From Imbricaverruca yamaguchii (lineage: Eukaryota; Arthropoda; Thecostraca; Neoverrucidae): 64,000 nucleotides of DNA. Below the pieces are notes generated by a model. That model saw only the letters and a program-made list of their open reading frames with translations. It was not told where the DNA came from and ran no database searches. Position 1 is the first letter of the stretch, and every line of letters starts with the position of its first letter. This document shows, one piece after another, positions 13,735 through 26,052 of this stretch. A program made the translations under genes and the position numbers. The stretch spans positions 1,039,501 through 1,103,500 of the forward strand of contig JAOTOL010001545.1 of assembly GCA_034440575.1 (NCBI GenBank). The letters are read 5' to 3'.

Positions 13735-14215
13735 CGCGGGCGTGGGTGAGACGGGTTACCACGCTGGAGATATGACCCGGGCGTGGGAGGGACGGGTTAC
13801 CACGCTGAAGATATGACCCGGGCGTGGGCGAGACGGGTTACCACGCTGGAGATATGACCCGGGCGTGGGTGAGACGGGTTATCACGCTGGAGATATGACC
13901 CGGGCGTGGGATGGACAGGGTATCAGGCTGGAAACACGATTGAGAGTGGAAGGGACGGGGTATCTGGCTATAAACACGACTGAGAGTGGGAGGAGAGGGG
14001 TATCTTGCTGGAAACACGATTGAGAGTGGAAGGGACGGGGTATCTGGCTATAAACACGACTGAGAGTGGGAGGAACGGGACATCTTGCCGGAAGCACGAT
14101 TGAGAGTGAGAGGGGCGGGGTGCCTGGCTGGAGACATGCCGGAGTGTGGACGGGACCAGACATCCGTTGGAGACATGACGGAGTGTGGGTGGGACCTGAT
14201 ATCCCGCTGGAGTTC
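13735..14215. repeat. Degenerate ~40-bp minisatellite (B)
   Basis: About twelve copies of a 39-41-bp unit. The left half (to about 13910) is homogeneous, around GACGGGTTACCACGCTGGAG. The right half is a diverged subfamily, around GGACGGGGTATCTGGCTATA, with two alternating variants. This two-subfamily structure suggests at least two rounds of expansion. Confidence 0.9.
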
Positions 14216-16813
14216 AGTCAATATTCCGATTAGCTTTTACAATAATTGCAAGCTGTTTTTATCGCTTTTTCGGTATATGCTTGACAGTTATCTCACCTTT
14301 GTGGGAGGGGCTCATAATGACCAACTCCTCACTAAGTCTACTTCGATACAGCACTTCAGGATATATCAATGATACTTCACAGTTATTCGCAGGATGTGTA
14401 GCTGGTGGTATAACTCAGACAGCATGACCATTCTGATCTGGATTGGACCTCCAACCTCACATTGGTTGGTCCCACTAAGCGTGCTCTTGATGCACTATCG
14501 AATGCCATTTTCCCTCTTATCCTATCAATTTTAGCTCTCGAGATACCAGAGTATGACTTTGGAGGATCCCATGAGGCAGGGGTAAATAGCTCCTGATAAA
14601 CATCATGCACAAAATCAGCTAATGGAAAGCTCGCACATTTATCCTTTTCAGAGGGATGCCAACAAATATCAGCGCCCTCTCAATAAGCTCTTTGTGGCCA
14701 GAATGTGTGAGCTTCGCTGCATCTATTTACTTAGTCTGCGGTACAGCAAATTAACACGCGTCCTGGATGCCCTCTGAAAATCACGCGCATTACAGAGGGA
14801 GCGGTTACTGCCCCCCCAAGATCTCAGCTAGTATTATAGTTAGCGTAGCGAAATTTTCAGGGTTGATAGGTATGATGGCAATCTCTATCATGTGCAAATT
14901 TTATAACCTTAGATCAATACCTTTAAGGCCAAATGAGGTCACATATGTCATATTGGGCTTGTTCGGCGTGGCTTGGCTTGACATGGTTATGAATCGCTGC
15001 GATTGTGTTTAAATGCTCCAAAATGGGCGTCAATGATGTTTTGAACATAACTAGTGATGCAAAATAGATGATAGATCTGACAATTGACCTCAGGTTGCCT
15101 ACATATCAGCACTGTATCGGGTCAGTTACCGGTTCAAGTTGCCGGAACCAGGCTGCCCGCTGGACCGGCGGGCGCAATCGGCTTCACGGAGAAAGTGCTG
15201 AAGTACATGAATAATGTATGAAAACGCTTAGGTTCGCAATGACAAAAACATACATTTTCAGAAGGGAGTAACGTGCAAAATTGCATGAATCGCATGACTT
15301 TCACGTGAGTTTATGACAACCTTCCAGTTGAAGGAGTTTGGTTCCATTGACCTGTCATGAACTTGACCTGAGTTAGCCGCGGTTATCTGGCATGATCTCG
15401 AAACAATATAGAATAACAATATCTCCTCAAACAAGTCGCTATTATTGTCATGAACACATCCCTTTTGCCGATATATGGGAAGCGCATCAGCGCCGATTTT
15501 TTTGTGGTCTGACACTACGAAATGTTTTGACTTTGGCGGTCACTAACTTGAGCATTTTCCGATCGATTTTCGTTTTTCGTATTTTAAGCGACACACCGGA
15601 CATTTCTAAGCTGGTGCACAAAAGTGGCATATATCGCCCAGCAAAATCGTGAGCTATTTACGAAAATCGGAGGGGGTGGGCGGACTTCGCCCCTCCACCT
15701 CTCCAGTGCTCGTGCTCGTCTGTCTCCTCTGTTCTGAAAATAAACCAAGGTACTTTAGTGCGGTTTCAACTCAATATGCAAAGTTTTGCTGTAATATGTC
15801 ACATAGCTGCACCAGTTACATATTGCTGAATGCACAGTGGTTGACGTTGAATGTTCAAAACTGTTTCGGCTGGAAAATGCAGATGATGACGATTTAAGTT
15901 GGCCATTGCCAGACAGACCACCCGATCAAGCTTGTGCAGTTGTACATTGCATTGCACCTGCTATTATATTCTAATACCTCGAGGACGACTTTTCAACGTC
16001 AAAACTGGAGGCATGGAGGGGTCTAGCTTTCGCCAGAAGGGGAGGGTGGGTGTCGTATCGCTGATGGATTGCTATTTTCTCGGACGAGTGCCACTGGTTA
16101 GGACAACTTCAAGGGGCTCAAGTGCGCCCGGCTCCCGCTTTCCTTCTGATCCTGTAATCCTTGGTTCTCGAGCCTTTTCTTCTCAGAGGGGTGACTTTCG
16201 CCTAAGAATTCAAAGACGGTGCACTCGAGCACCCTGGTCACCGATCTTTTCTACTCGATGGAGCGCATTTGGATGGAAAATTATAGGAGGGGGAGGCGGT
16301 GGTGTACTCAAGAATCTTGGAGGGGCGTCGCATAATCATGGGGGCGCCTTTCGGATCTCAAGGGTGGTCGTCCTTTTGGATCCGGCCCGGACCTGACGTC
16401 TTTGTCTCCGTTTGTCTTTAACATCTTTGTTTCCGCCGGTTACAAGACTAACAGCTATACTGTTCTGATTAGGCTCTGACACTGATCTAGGCGAGAACAT
16501 GTCACCAGGGCTCCCATAAGTGCACCGGCGGCTCTCGACATCGTTCCCGGAAGTGTGGCGACTGATCGACAGGGCTCCCAGAAGTGCAACGGCTGCCGCA
16601 ACTGGAAGACCTCAGGAGACTCTGCTCTCAACAAATTCCAAGACGGCTCGGCCATGTGTTGACCCGATGCCACATGGGCGAGGGAATTGTGAAAGCGAAA
16701 TCAATCAGCTGATGGCCGACATATTGTTCGGTGGACGCCCCGAAAAGCTGATCCCCTAACAGAAAACATTCATTTGAATTTGCATAGTGGCTGGACGTGC
16801 GATACGGGCCACC
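14216..16813. other. No gene recognised
   Basis: Moderately AT-rich sequence with short open frames on both strands, none with recognisable domains. The 165-codon plus-strand frame at 15899-16396 has a biased Gly/Arg/Ser content and no homology I can name. I regard it as chance. Confidence 0.5.
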
Positions 16814-16911
16814 ATTCACAGATAGATAGCACATTCACAGATAGATAGCACATTCACAGATAGATAGCACATTCACAGATAGATAGCACATTCACAGATA
16901 GATAGCACATT
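16814..16911. repeat. 19-bp tandem repeat
   Basis: About five to six near-perfect copies of a 19-bp unit (CACATTCACAGATAGATAG) directly next to the 3' end of the LINE at 16925. Confidence 0.95.
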
Positions 16912-16924
16912 TTCTGAAATGGTG

Positions 16925-19900
16925 CGTCATAAAGACATAAAGACATAAAATATTAGTGCAACTATGAGCCACAAGGGCCCTTCTTGGTTGCACTCTGTAC
17001 ACTGAACCAGATGCCCACCAAATCTGTCAATCAGCCCTCCCTGTAATACTGAAAAGCAAGCTCTCTATTCTTATAATGATTGTCTATGCTGTTTTTAAAG
17101 ATGTTCAATGTGCTGCTACTGACGATGTTTTCTGGCAGCTGGTTCCGGTGTTCCACTACCCTGTTGGTGAAGAAAGTTTGCCTTAACCTTGTTCTGCTGT
17201 GGTTAACTTTAATTTTGAATTTATGACCTCTAATTGCATCATTTCTGTTAAATTCAAAGATTCCCCAAGGTATCCCCTCTCCAGACCATGGACAAATTTA
17301 AAGACCTCGATGAGATCTCCTCTCAGCCTTCTATATCTAAGTGAGAACATATTCAATTTCTTCAATCTTTCCTCATATGCCAGGTTGCTTATGCCATTAA
17401 CCATTTTTGTAACCCTCTTTTGCACTCTCTCTAAAAGCCAACAATCTTTTTCATAGCTAGAGACCAAGCTTGGATGCAGTATTCCAAATGTGGCCTGACG
17501 TATGCACAGTAAAGCTTCCTGATCATTTCCTCACTTCTGTATGATACATTCCTATTTATTGCCCCGAGCATTCTCAGTGCCTTCTTCCTGGCTTCCTTGG
17601 TCTGTTCTGATGCCCCCAATTTTGTGTTTAGAATAACACCTAAATCCTTCTCCTGTTGAGTCACTGATAGCACTTGGCCACCCATCAAGTATGGAGCCTT
17701 CATATGCTGCTTACCTACATGCATGATTTTGCACTTATCAAAGTTAAATTTCATTTGCATTCTTCGGACCACTTCACAAGTTCGTCTAAGTCTTTTTGCA
17801 GCGAGATATGCTCATCCTGACCTGTTATTGCCCTAAAGACCTTCAAATCATCTGCAAATTTCAAAACTTTACTGCTTAGGCCACTTTCAATGTTATTTAC
17901 AAAAATATTGAACAGTAATGGCCCAAGTACTGGCCCCTGGGGGACTCCACTAAGAACATTTTGCCATGATGACTTTGTACCATTTAGCATCACTCTTTGC
18001 TGTCTATCTGAAAGCCACAACTCTATCCATTTTAAGATGCTTCCTGCAATACCATGGGACTGAAGCTGTATCATTAACCGTTTATGGGGTACCTTGTCAA
18101 AGGCCTTACTAAAGTCAAGACATGCTACATCAACCTGATTTCCCTGAACAAATTGTTCTGTGGGGAAGTTCAAAAAGTCCAAGAGGTTTGTGAGACACGA
18201 TCGTCTTTTTCTAAACCCATGTTGAGTATCTTGAATCAATCTGCTACCTTCCAGATAACTAACTATTCTATCCTTGATAATTGATTCGAGTACCTTGCAG
18301 ACTAGGGATGTGAGACTTATTGGCCTATAGTTTTCAACTTTCCCTCTTTCTCCTTTCTTGAAAATAGGAACTACATTTGCCCTTTCCAATCGGTTGGAAT
18401 TTCATTATGTGAAACTGATCTACAAAATATTATACTAAGTGGAAATGCCAGTTCCTTTTCAGTTTCCCGCAACACCCTGGCATAAATTTCATCAGGTCCT
18501 GCTGCCTTATTTGGCTTTATTTTCCTGATATGATTGTAAACAACATCACTATAAATGAAGTCAACATCATTTGTCAGATCCCATGTCACTGAACTATGGT
18601 GTACGGTCGGCAGATTGGTCATATCTTCCAATGTAAACACTGATTTGAACTGCTTGCTCAGCTCCTCAACCATCTCACTATCCTCACCCAATGTAGTCCC
18701 GTTTACTTCCAGTGGACCAATTGTGCTAGAAACTTTACTCAGCTTGTAGAAACTAAAGAACTTTTACTGTCCCCATTACAGTTTCTAGCTAAATCCAGTT
18801 CTTTTGCTCGCTTTGCTGCTCTGGTTTTTGCTTACAGTGTCTCTAGCTTTTCGATACGCCTTTAGATTAACGACATTTGAGGCTCTTTAAAAACTCTAAA
18901 TGCAGTTTTCTAGCCTTAATTGCTTTTATACGTCTGGTGTGCCATGCTGGCTTTCCTACCCTTCTTTTGGTCTTTGCTTTTGGGGGACATGTCTAATCTG
19001 AGTTTCCTTTAAGTAAGATTTGAACCTTTCCCACATTTCCAGGCATTTAAATTGGAGAATTCTTCTTCCCATCTGATGGCACTTAAAGCCGCTCTCATGC
19101 CGTTAAAGTCTGCTCTGTTGAAATTTGGAACCTTTACCAAATTATCCTTGATAATTTCCCCTACATGTGCCTTGAATCTAACTATGTTATGGTCACTTTT
19201 CCAGAGTTTCGCCTACAGTCAAGTCTTGAACCAAGTCACTTAAATCCGAGAATACAAGGTCCAAGAATGAACCATGCCTGGTGGGTTCCGATACAAACTG
19301 GTGTAAGAACAGGTCCTCTTCAAGGCATTTCCTGAACATTTTGCATGATGGGGAGCCAACACCAGCATTTTCATAACCTTTTAGATTAAAGTCACCGAGA
19401 ATAAGGCACTTCCTCTAAGTTTCTACTGATTTCCTACAAATCACCTTGTCAGCCCAGTTCTGAGAATGTGGCAGGGTTCCTGATCGTGAAAGCTCCTATC
19501 CTAAGAGTATTGCTGTTGCCTTTTCCCACAGTGATACCAAGCCAAATGGACTCCACAGACATATTTTTATCCCCACCTGCTACTTTTTGAAACTGAATAA
19601 GCTATTCATATAGAGCATTACACCACCCCTTTCATTGCTGGACCCCTATTGACGAAAACATATTGTATCCCTGGATCTCATAGTCCTGTAAGTTATCTCC
19701 AAAATACCCTTACTGACCCATGCCTCCATGCAAACAAAATCTGGTTCCTCCTCGCAACATAACACTTGAACTCATCAATTTGGAACGGATACTCTATTAA
19801 ACATCATACACTTAACGAATGCTCCATAACCACCTTTGGTTTTCTATTGAGGAGTTCTTTTATCACTAGATGAACTATAACTTGTCCCCTTGTTGCTGCT

Positions 19901-20045
19901 GTCCCTATTTGCAGACTTTGAGTTCTATTGCCTTGGCTGACACTATTAATATTCCTAGTTGGCAAGAACACCCTCCCACCCCATCCTAGTTTCCTGAGGA
20001 CATGTAACTTTGCCTCACATACCCTCGTCATAGCGCAGGATAAGA
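16925..20045 (-). mobile_element. Degenerate CR1/L2-like non-LTR retrotransposon
   Basis: The minus strand encodes, from right to left, an endonuclease remnant and a reverse transcriptase. ILGDFNLKGY near 19.4 kb is the typical GDFN motif of AP endonucleases. The RT fragments at 18691-18371, 18389-17751, 17772-17431 and 17467-17183 are in different frames with overlapping ends, which marks frameshifts. Recognisable RT motifs are VVPIFKKGE and NYRPISLTS, motif A LDFSKAFDKVPH, motif B GVPQGPVLGPLLFN and catalytic motif C FADD, which is intact. The C-terminal part reads RGDLIEVFKFVHGLERGYLGE. A second 3'-end fragment of the same family lies at 63.47-63.87 kb and shares the 3' UTR. Stops in the endonuclease half and frameshifts in the RT show it is not active. 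Confidence 0.93.
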
Positions 20046-20362
20046 TCATAGGGACGCAATGCGTTATGCAACTCAGTACTAAGCAAGTAATATGGATTCT
20101 GCAATGCAGCTTAGCTCCCTACAATGATATTAACCCTGGACGAGCCGGTCGGCAGATCTGCCTTCGCCTGGCCGGATGGGGTCTTTTGAAAGCCCCCTCT
20201 GACTTTCCATCTACGTGAGCTTGTAGGACATGGAGAACAACCGTTAGAAGGCTTAGGCCAATGGAGAGCACGACGTCTACCTTATAATTCCATTTTGACC
20301 GACAGTGAGGTCATCAAAGGTCATATTAGGTCAATATACGAACCTCCACTTAAATGTGAGAA

Positions 20363-20478
20363 GGCACGTTAGGAGACACAGCAAGGAAGACAGAGGAGAA
20401 AACCAAGCGGCACGACAAAGGGCACGTTAGGAGACACAGCAAGGAAGACAGAGGAGAAAACCAAGCTGCACGACAAAT
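20363..20478. repeat. 58-bp direct tandem duplication
   Basis: Two adjacent copies beginning GGCACGTTAGGAGACACAGC at 20363 and 20421, nearly identical. Confidence 0.95.
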
Positions 20479-21242
20479 GGCAGCCGCAGAATGTGACAGA
20501 GGTTAGGGCACGGCCAAGGAGAATACTCGGCAAAGCGCGGGAACCGGCAATCCAGGTAGCAGAGAAAGACATTTTAGCAATTTCAGTGTGTTGCATTCCA
20601 TTCTATCGGGCAGCAGGGAATTCCTGGATGGGCTAGATTAAAGAACAGAGAAACTGGCAAAGCAGGGGGCCGGACACGGCAGGGCAAGAGCAGACCGTGG
20701 TAAATGATGGTGCTATGGTAAACAATCAGCTAGTTCACGCCAAGCTAAATGGCTTAGCAAGACTCAAGCGCAGTAGGGCAGTAGCAAGCTTAGCAAGCAT
20801 AGCGCAGTAGGGCAGAGAGCACAAACAGAGCAGGGGACGTGGCGACACAGAGGCCAACAAGGCACAGGGTGCTGAAAAGCGGAGCACATGACATGGCAGT
20901 CAGAGGCCGGGAAAGGCAGATGGTACGGTGAGATAAAGAGGGCTGGAAAAGACAAATGGCAAGGCACGACGGAAGTTCAGGACAAGGACAATGTGACGCA
21001 AAGGGTGTGACAACGCAGGTGACCGACAAAACAGAGGACACAGCAAGGCTTCTGCCTTGCTGTGTCCTCGCTCGCTGCACGGCAAACCAAAAGTCACGAG
21101 AAGAACGAGAATATGAGTTTAGACGGCCAACAGCGAAACAGGTCAGATAAATTAGCAAATTGTAATCGGTAAATGGGAATGCTACTCCTTATGTTGGCAA
21201 AGGGGCGCTTTCTCTTACACTTTCTCGACATCAAGGCACGAC

Positions 21243-21332
21243 GACTTGTTGACGTTGACGTGGACTTGTTGACGTTGACGTGGACTTGTTGACGTTGACG
21301 TGGACTTGTTGACGTTGACGTGAACTTGTTGA
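21243..21332. repeat. 20-bp tandem repeat
   Basis: Four to five copies of GACTTGTTGACGTTGACGTG. The unit itself contains a GTTGACGTTGACGT internal duplication. Confidence 0.95.
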
Positions 21333-22189
21333 CGGGGGACACCACCGACCAACTGCGGGTTCAAGTGTCTCTCACTTTGTATGTAGCAAAACGCCGTGAT
21401 GTGAATACATGTTTGCAACTGCAGGAGTCGCACAGACGACTCGACTGAAGAGGATGACATATTCCTCCCGCGTCGCACGGCTCTGCCGCGGGGGAGGGTG
21501 CGCCCACTTCCTTTGCCACGAATGGGACATACGGCGAGATGAAGGGTTGCCTGTTTCAGTCTAAACCGTGATCGCGGTCGAGAAGCGGTCAGGGGAGCAA
21601 GGCCGATGCTTCTCTCATGGTTCAGCACTGTGGACACAATTGGCTGTACGCTAACATGCACATTTCGATAAGGTAACAGGCAGTGGAGATGACTGGAAGA
21701 GTTGCATGCAGGTGGCACCGGCGAGCGTCTATTGGCAAGATAGAGAATAACGGAGCGGGCAGGACGGCCGGACAACAGAGGGCTAATGTTAGCGGTGCAC
21801 GAGCTGCTTGGGGTGCCACAAAGCACGAAACACAGCGAAGCACACCGGAACACAGTAAAGGAGAACACCAAGATTGCAGGGCGGTTGTATGTGCCAGCCG
21901 CCCGCATTGCATACCCCATCGAGCAGGCGCGTCACGGTACACGCACCGGAGTGAGGGCGGCGGCCCGGCAGTGTGCAGACTAACCAGTGCCGAAACGGGT
22001 CTAGGCTCCATCAGCGCGAATGTGAAGGACATAGCAAACTTTGACGTCGGGAAGCTTTCAGTGGAGAAAAAAGAACTCCATAGTCGGGCGCGCAGTATCC
22101 GGACAAACCCAGCTCATACCTCCTCCGCCGTAGCTGCCACCCACCCACACCCGCACCCACACCCACACCCAATACGGATAGCAGCTTCA

Positions 22190-23290
22190 AGTTCACCTGT
22201 GGAGGTGGCCGGTACGGGTGCGCGCCGGCGGACGCACCTGGCCGGCGGGGCAGCATCAGTTCACCTGTGGAGGTGGCCGGCGGGTGACAGCATGTTACCT
22301 GTGGGGCCGGGACGCACGTTCCTGGCCCCCCCGCCGCGCCACCGCCGTGGTCGGCGGTGAGCACAGTTGCCGGGGCCGGCGGTGAGAAGTCCTGTGGAGG
22401 TGGCCGGTACGGGTGACAGCATCAAGTTCACCTGTGGAGGTGGGGAGGTGACAGATCAAGTTCACCTGTGGAGGTGGCCGATACGGGTGACAGCATCAAG
22501 TTCACCTGTGGAGGTGGCCGGCACGGGTGACAGCATCAAGTTCACCTGTGGAGGTGGCCGGTACGGGTGACAGCATCAAGTTCACCTGTGGAGGTGGCCG
22601 GCACGGGTGACAGCATCAAGTTCACCTGTGGAGGTGGCCGGTACGGGTGACAGCATCAAGTTCACCTGTGGAGGTGGCCGGCACGGGTGACAGCATCAAG
22701 TTCACCTGTGGAGGTGGCCGGCACGGGTGACAGCATCAAGTTCACCTGTGGAGGTGGCCGGCCGGGTCCTGTGTCTTTGGCACGGGTGACAGCATCAAGT
22801 TCACCTGTGGAGGTGGCCGGCACGGGTGACAGCATCAAGTTCACCTGTGGAGGTGGCCGGCACGGGTGACAGCATCAAGTTCACCTGTGGAGGTGGCCGG
22901 CACGGGTGACAGCATCAAGTTCACCTGTGGAGGTGGCCGGTACGGGTGACAGCATCAAGTTCACCTGTGGAGGTGGCCGGTACGGGTGACAGCATCAAGT
23001 TCACCTGTGGAGGTGGCCGGTACGGGTGACAGCATCAAGTTCACCTGTGGAGGTGGCCGGCACGGGTGACAGCATCAAGTTCACCTGTGGAGGTGGCCGG
23101 CACGGGTGACAGCATCAAGTTCACCTGTGGAGGTGGCTGGTACGGGTGACAGCATCAAGTTCACCTGTGGAGGTGGCCGGTACGGGTGGCAGCATCAAGT
23201 GCACCCGTGAATGTGCCGGTACGGGTGGCAGCTTCAAGTTCACCCGTGAATGTGCCGGTACGGGTGGCAGCTTCAAGTTCACCTGTGGGG
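22190..23290. repeat. 40-bp minisatellite array (F)
   Basis: About 25 copies of a 40-bp unit, GTGACAGCATCAAGTTCACC then TGTGGAGGTGGCCGGTACGG. Copies mostly differ at one position (TACGG or CACGG), so it is recently homogenised. Diverged copies lie at both ends, with an insertion at about 22766. On the minus strand each unit reads CACCTCCACAG|GTGAACTTGATG, a pyrimidine-rich stretch plus CAG, like the exon-anchored arrays in WDR37. No exon is proven on either flank. Confidence 0.95.
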
Positions 23291-23307
23291 ATAGCCAGTG
23301 CTGGTGG

Positions 23308-23640
23308 CTACCTGGGACAGTGACCGGGCTGCACCGACAGGGGGGCCGGCAGAAGCTGCCGCGTGTGCTCGACAGCACCGGCTAACTGACACGTGTACAC
23401 GCCTCGTGAGACAGCGCGCTGGCGGCTGTCGACATCGATAGGGTGTCCGGCCTCTGCAGGTGGCAGGGTGGCGCCGGCCGACGGGACTGAGGGCTGGCCG
23501 GTGTCGCGCTCGTCGATGCTCTCGTCGGGCAGCGGGGAGTCTCCCGAGCCTCGTGGCGAGGCGGCTCTTTTTGCGGCAGTGGCACCCGACCAGGGCGCAT
23601 TAGTGGTGCGGCGTTGGTGGCTCTGGCCTGCCAAATTGAC
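23308..23640 (-). CDS. Possible exon, unrecognised disordered protein
   Basis: A minus-strand open segment of about 110 codons lies between an acceptor-like TTTGGCAG (about 23625) and a donor-like CCCAG|GTAGCC (about 23310). The conceptual protein is rich in Ser, Pro, Asp and Arg (for example GSGDSPLPDESIDERDTG) and looks like a disordered linker. It lies just upstream, on the same strand, of array F, whose units carry CAG acceptor-like boundaries. No family is recognised. It could be chance. Confidence 0.2.
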   Translation of the reverse strand, partial: VNLAGQSHQRRTTNAPWSGATAAKRAASPRGSGDSPLPDESIDERDTGQPSVPSAGATLPPAEAGHPIDVDSRQRAVSRGVYTCQLAGAVEHTRQLLPAPLSVQPGHCPR

Positions 23641-24604
23641 GAGATAACGACCCGCCTGCGCACACCAGCCCGGCAATGCCGGAAGGCACGGCGCACACGA
23701 CACGGTCTGGGCGCGGCTCCGCGAAGCTAAAAATATATCAGAAAAATCGAATGCGGAACGCATATGCCGCAGATTAGTAGTTTCCAGTTTCACAAAGAAT
23801 CAAATCTGCGAATCTGCAAAAGCAAAATGACGGAATGAGGTATTCGTGCATCCGTATAAAAATACACCGAAATATGGTTCTTCTGTTTTATGACCTCACT
23901 TGCATTTCAGTACCAAACGTGGTGTCAAGTTGTGCTCCGCCGGTCAATCTGTCATGGAATGCCCTATCAATTGAGATGACAATCCACACTGATGAACTGG
24001 CTTAAGGGTCTTCCTGTAAGCCATCAATACATGACAGCCCATCAGCAAATAACATACATTCAACACACTTATCCAGTTTGTATGTACTGGGTGTACAGCT
24101 CTTCTGTCAAATGCCGCCTCATGCTGGATATGTATTTAGAACATATTGGCACATGCATATTGCTACACATTGTTAGTGTCTGATGCTCTGTAGAAAACAG
24201 CCTGGACAGTGCTTTAACTGAGCTGTCTTTTGTCATCGTGAGGAGCGAATACATGTATCGTTTAGGACGGAGGAAAACATTGCAGATTGTGTCGATTTTG
24301 CTTAACATCCCCAACTTTTCATTTCGATCTAACTGGTGATAAGCGCCCCACGAGGCGACGCTATATCGATGTAATGTAAATAGTGCCTGGCAATTTGTCA
24401 GCAACTGAACAACAACACAAAGATGGCACGTAAAGCATTGTGTGAAAACGATTTACTGTGTATGCAAAAAGGCTATGGCGTGTTAGGATAAGCATCATCC
24501 ACGTAGTATAGGAGCATTTGATGGAGTAAGTGGAACGCCAAAATTATGTTGTCTGAGCCGCTCGGCCTGCTATGGCTATATTGCACAGAGACACGCAACC
24601 ACCC

Positions 24605-24637
<33 letters not shown>

Positions 24638-24638
<1 letters not shown>

Positions 24639-24830
24639 TTGTTTGTTTGTTTATTGGTTGGTTCACGACACACTTTATGCACATTCACGGCTAATGGCGC
24701 TGCCCACACTGTTTCGCCGGTGGGCCGCGGGATTGGGAAATGTCATGAGTGGCGCTAGAGTCGAACCCGGGACCTTTGGTACCCATAGCCTTAAGCTTTG
24801 GTACCTTAACCACTCGGCCATTCCCGCCCC
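24638..24830 (-). mobile_element. tRNA-derived SINE, family 1, inside a GT tract
   Basis: A full-length minus-strand copy. The head carries A-box TGGCCGAGTGG and B-box GGTTCGACTC. The body matches the copy at 40.65 kb almost base for base, and the tail is (CAAA)n. It is flanked on both sides by (GT)n, so it inserted into a pre-existing microsatellite. A short internal duplication (GGTACC..AAGCTT..GGTACC) sits in the anticodon-loop region. Confidence 0.93.
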
Positions 24831-26023
24831 TGTGTGTGTGTGTGCGCGTGTTTGTGTGTGTCTGTATTCTATGATGTATTTGTATACATGTATATTATAT
24901 TAGGTATTAAAGAGTATGTGTATGTTATATCGTTACACTGTCTTATGTGGGGTGGCAGGACGAGGTGCCATCCCGAATCTAGGGAGATGTAGTATGATGC
25001 TGATATCAGTGCGGTTCAGAGGGGACCAGCACGGGGGGGGGGGGTAGTGTGAATGGTCCTGCCGTGGTGCTCCACACAGAGAGAGGCGGTTTGCAGTATG
25101 GACGGTCTTGACGTCAATGTGATTTAGACGGGGAAGTGCAAGTGGACAAGGTCCATGCATGGGTGAGGTTGCAGCGCTTCTTCGATAAAGATACGGCAAT
25201 TGCGTTCAGTGACAAATAGAAGGTTTAATAGTCGCACGTGAAGTGGTTTTGTTTAGTCAAGCTTCATATTCACTTACGAAACGCTTAGAAAGGTCACTAG
25301 GTGACGCTTTCCAGGCTTGTTTAAAGAGTGTTTACAGCTTCGTTGAAAAAACTTGCGGAGAGCCGTCAAGACAAGGAACGACATCACACGGTAGGAGGCA
25401 ACTCGACAAATACCTGACCTGACCTCCAAGCCATGGTTTGGTTTGCGCTTTGTAATCCTACTTGTGGAGAGGAAAATTCCTGGTAATCAAATATGGAGAG
25501 GATGTTTTTACTGCAACCTGGGACATTATACTCTCAGATTGCATTTCCAGTGAATCTTGAGCAATTTACCACAGAGGATTTCATTGTCAAACAGCACCAT
25601 TCACCCTCGAAAAAAAGCAAATGAGAGGATAGACTTCTGGAGAGGATAATGTTCTGGAGGCCAGAATTACAGGAACAGCCTAATTTCTCAACCTTGCTCC
25701 CAACTCCGCAACCATTCATACGCTTTTTATGACACACATACACCAAGCCAAAATAGTTTACCGGGCGAATTTGGGTGCCTGAGCACCAGCGATTATCTTC
25801 ATAAATCAACTTTGTGCACTTTTCAGCTCGTGCAGCAGGCTGCTGACGGAGATGAGCGTGCGGCGCGTACCACGCCAGACTGGGCAGACTGCCACGCGTA
25901 CCGTGTCAGACTGGGCAGACTGCCGCGTGCCGCGACCACACCTGTGACCACGACCCGTAGCCCTTCGATACGATCGCTTTCGGTGAGCGCGCTAATTTCA
26001 ACGCCGCGAATCGCGCCTGATAT

Positions 26024-26052
26024 TCTCGTAACCGAGTGAGTCGGTTACGAGA
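26024..26052. repeat. Perfect 12-bp hairpin
   Basis: TCTCGTAACCGA, a 5-base loop GTGAG, then TCGGTTACGAGA form a perfect inverted repeat. A shorter copy of the same hairpin (AACCGA GTGAG TCGGTT) follows at about 26068-26084. Confidence 0.9.

Larger units (their letters stand above)
20046..22189. other. Unassigned sequence with short local duplications
   Basis: No gene recognised. It contains a 58-bp direct duplication (20363-20478), a 20-bp array (21243-21332) and, at 22138-22170, a CACCCA-type simple repeat. The 225- and 234-codon overlapping frames at about 21.2-22.4 kb lie on opposite strands and show no domain. Neither is supported. Confidence 0.5.

Noticed and set aside
21215..22360. 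Overlapping 225- and 234-codon frames on opposite strands
   Set aside because: Neither has a recognised domain, splice structure or conserved block. They overlap each other and a simple repeat.
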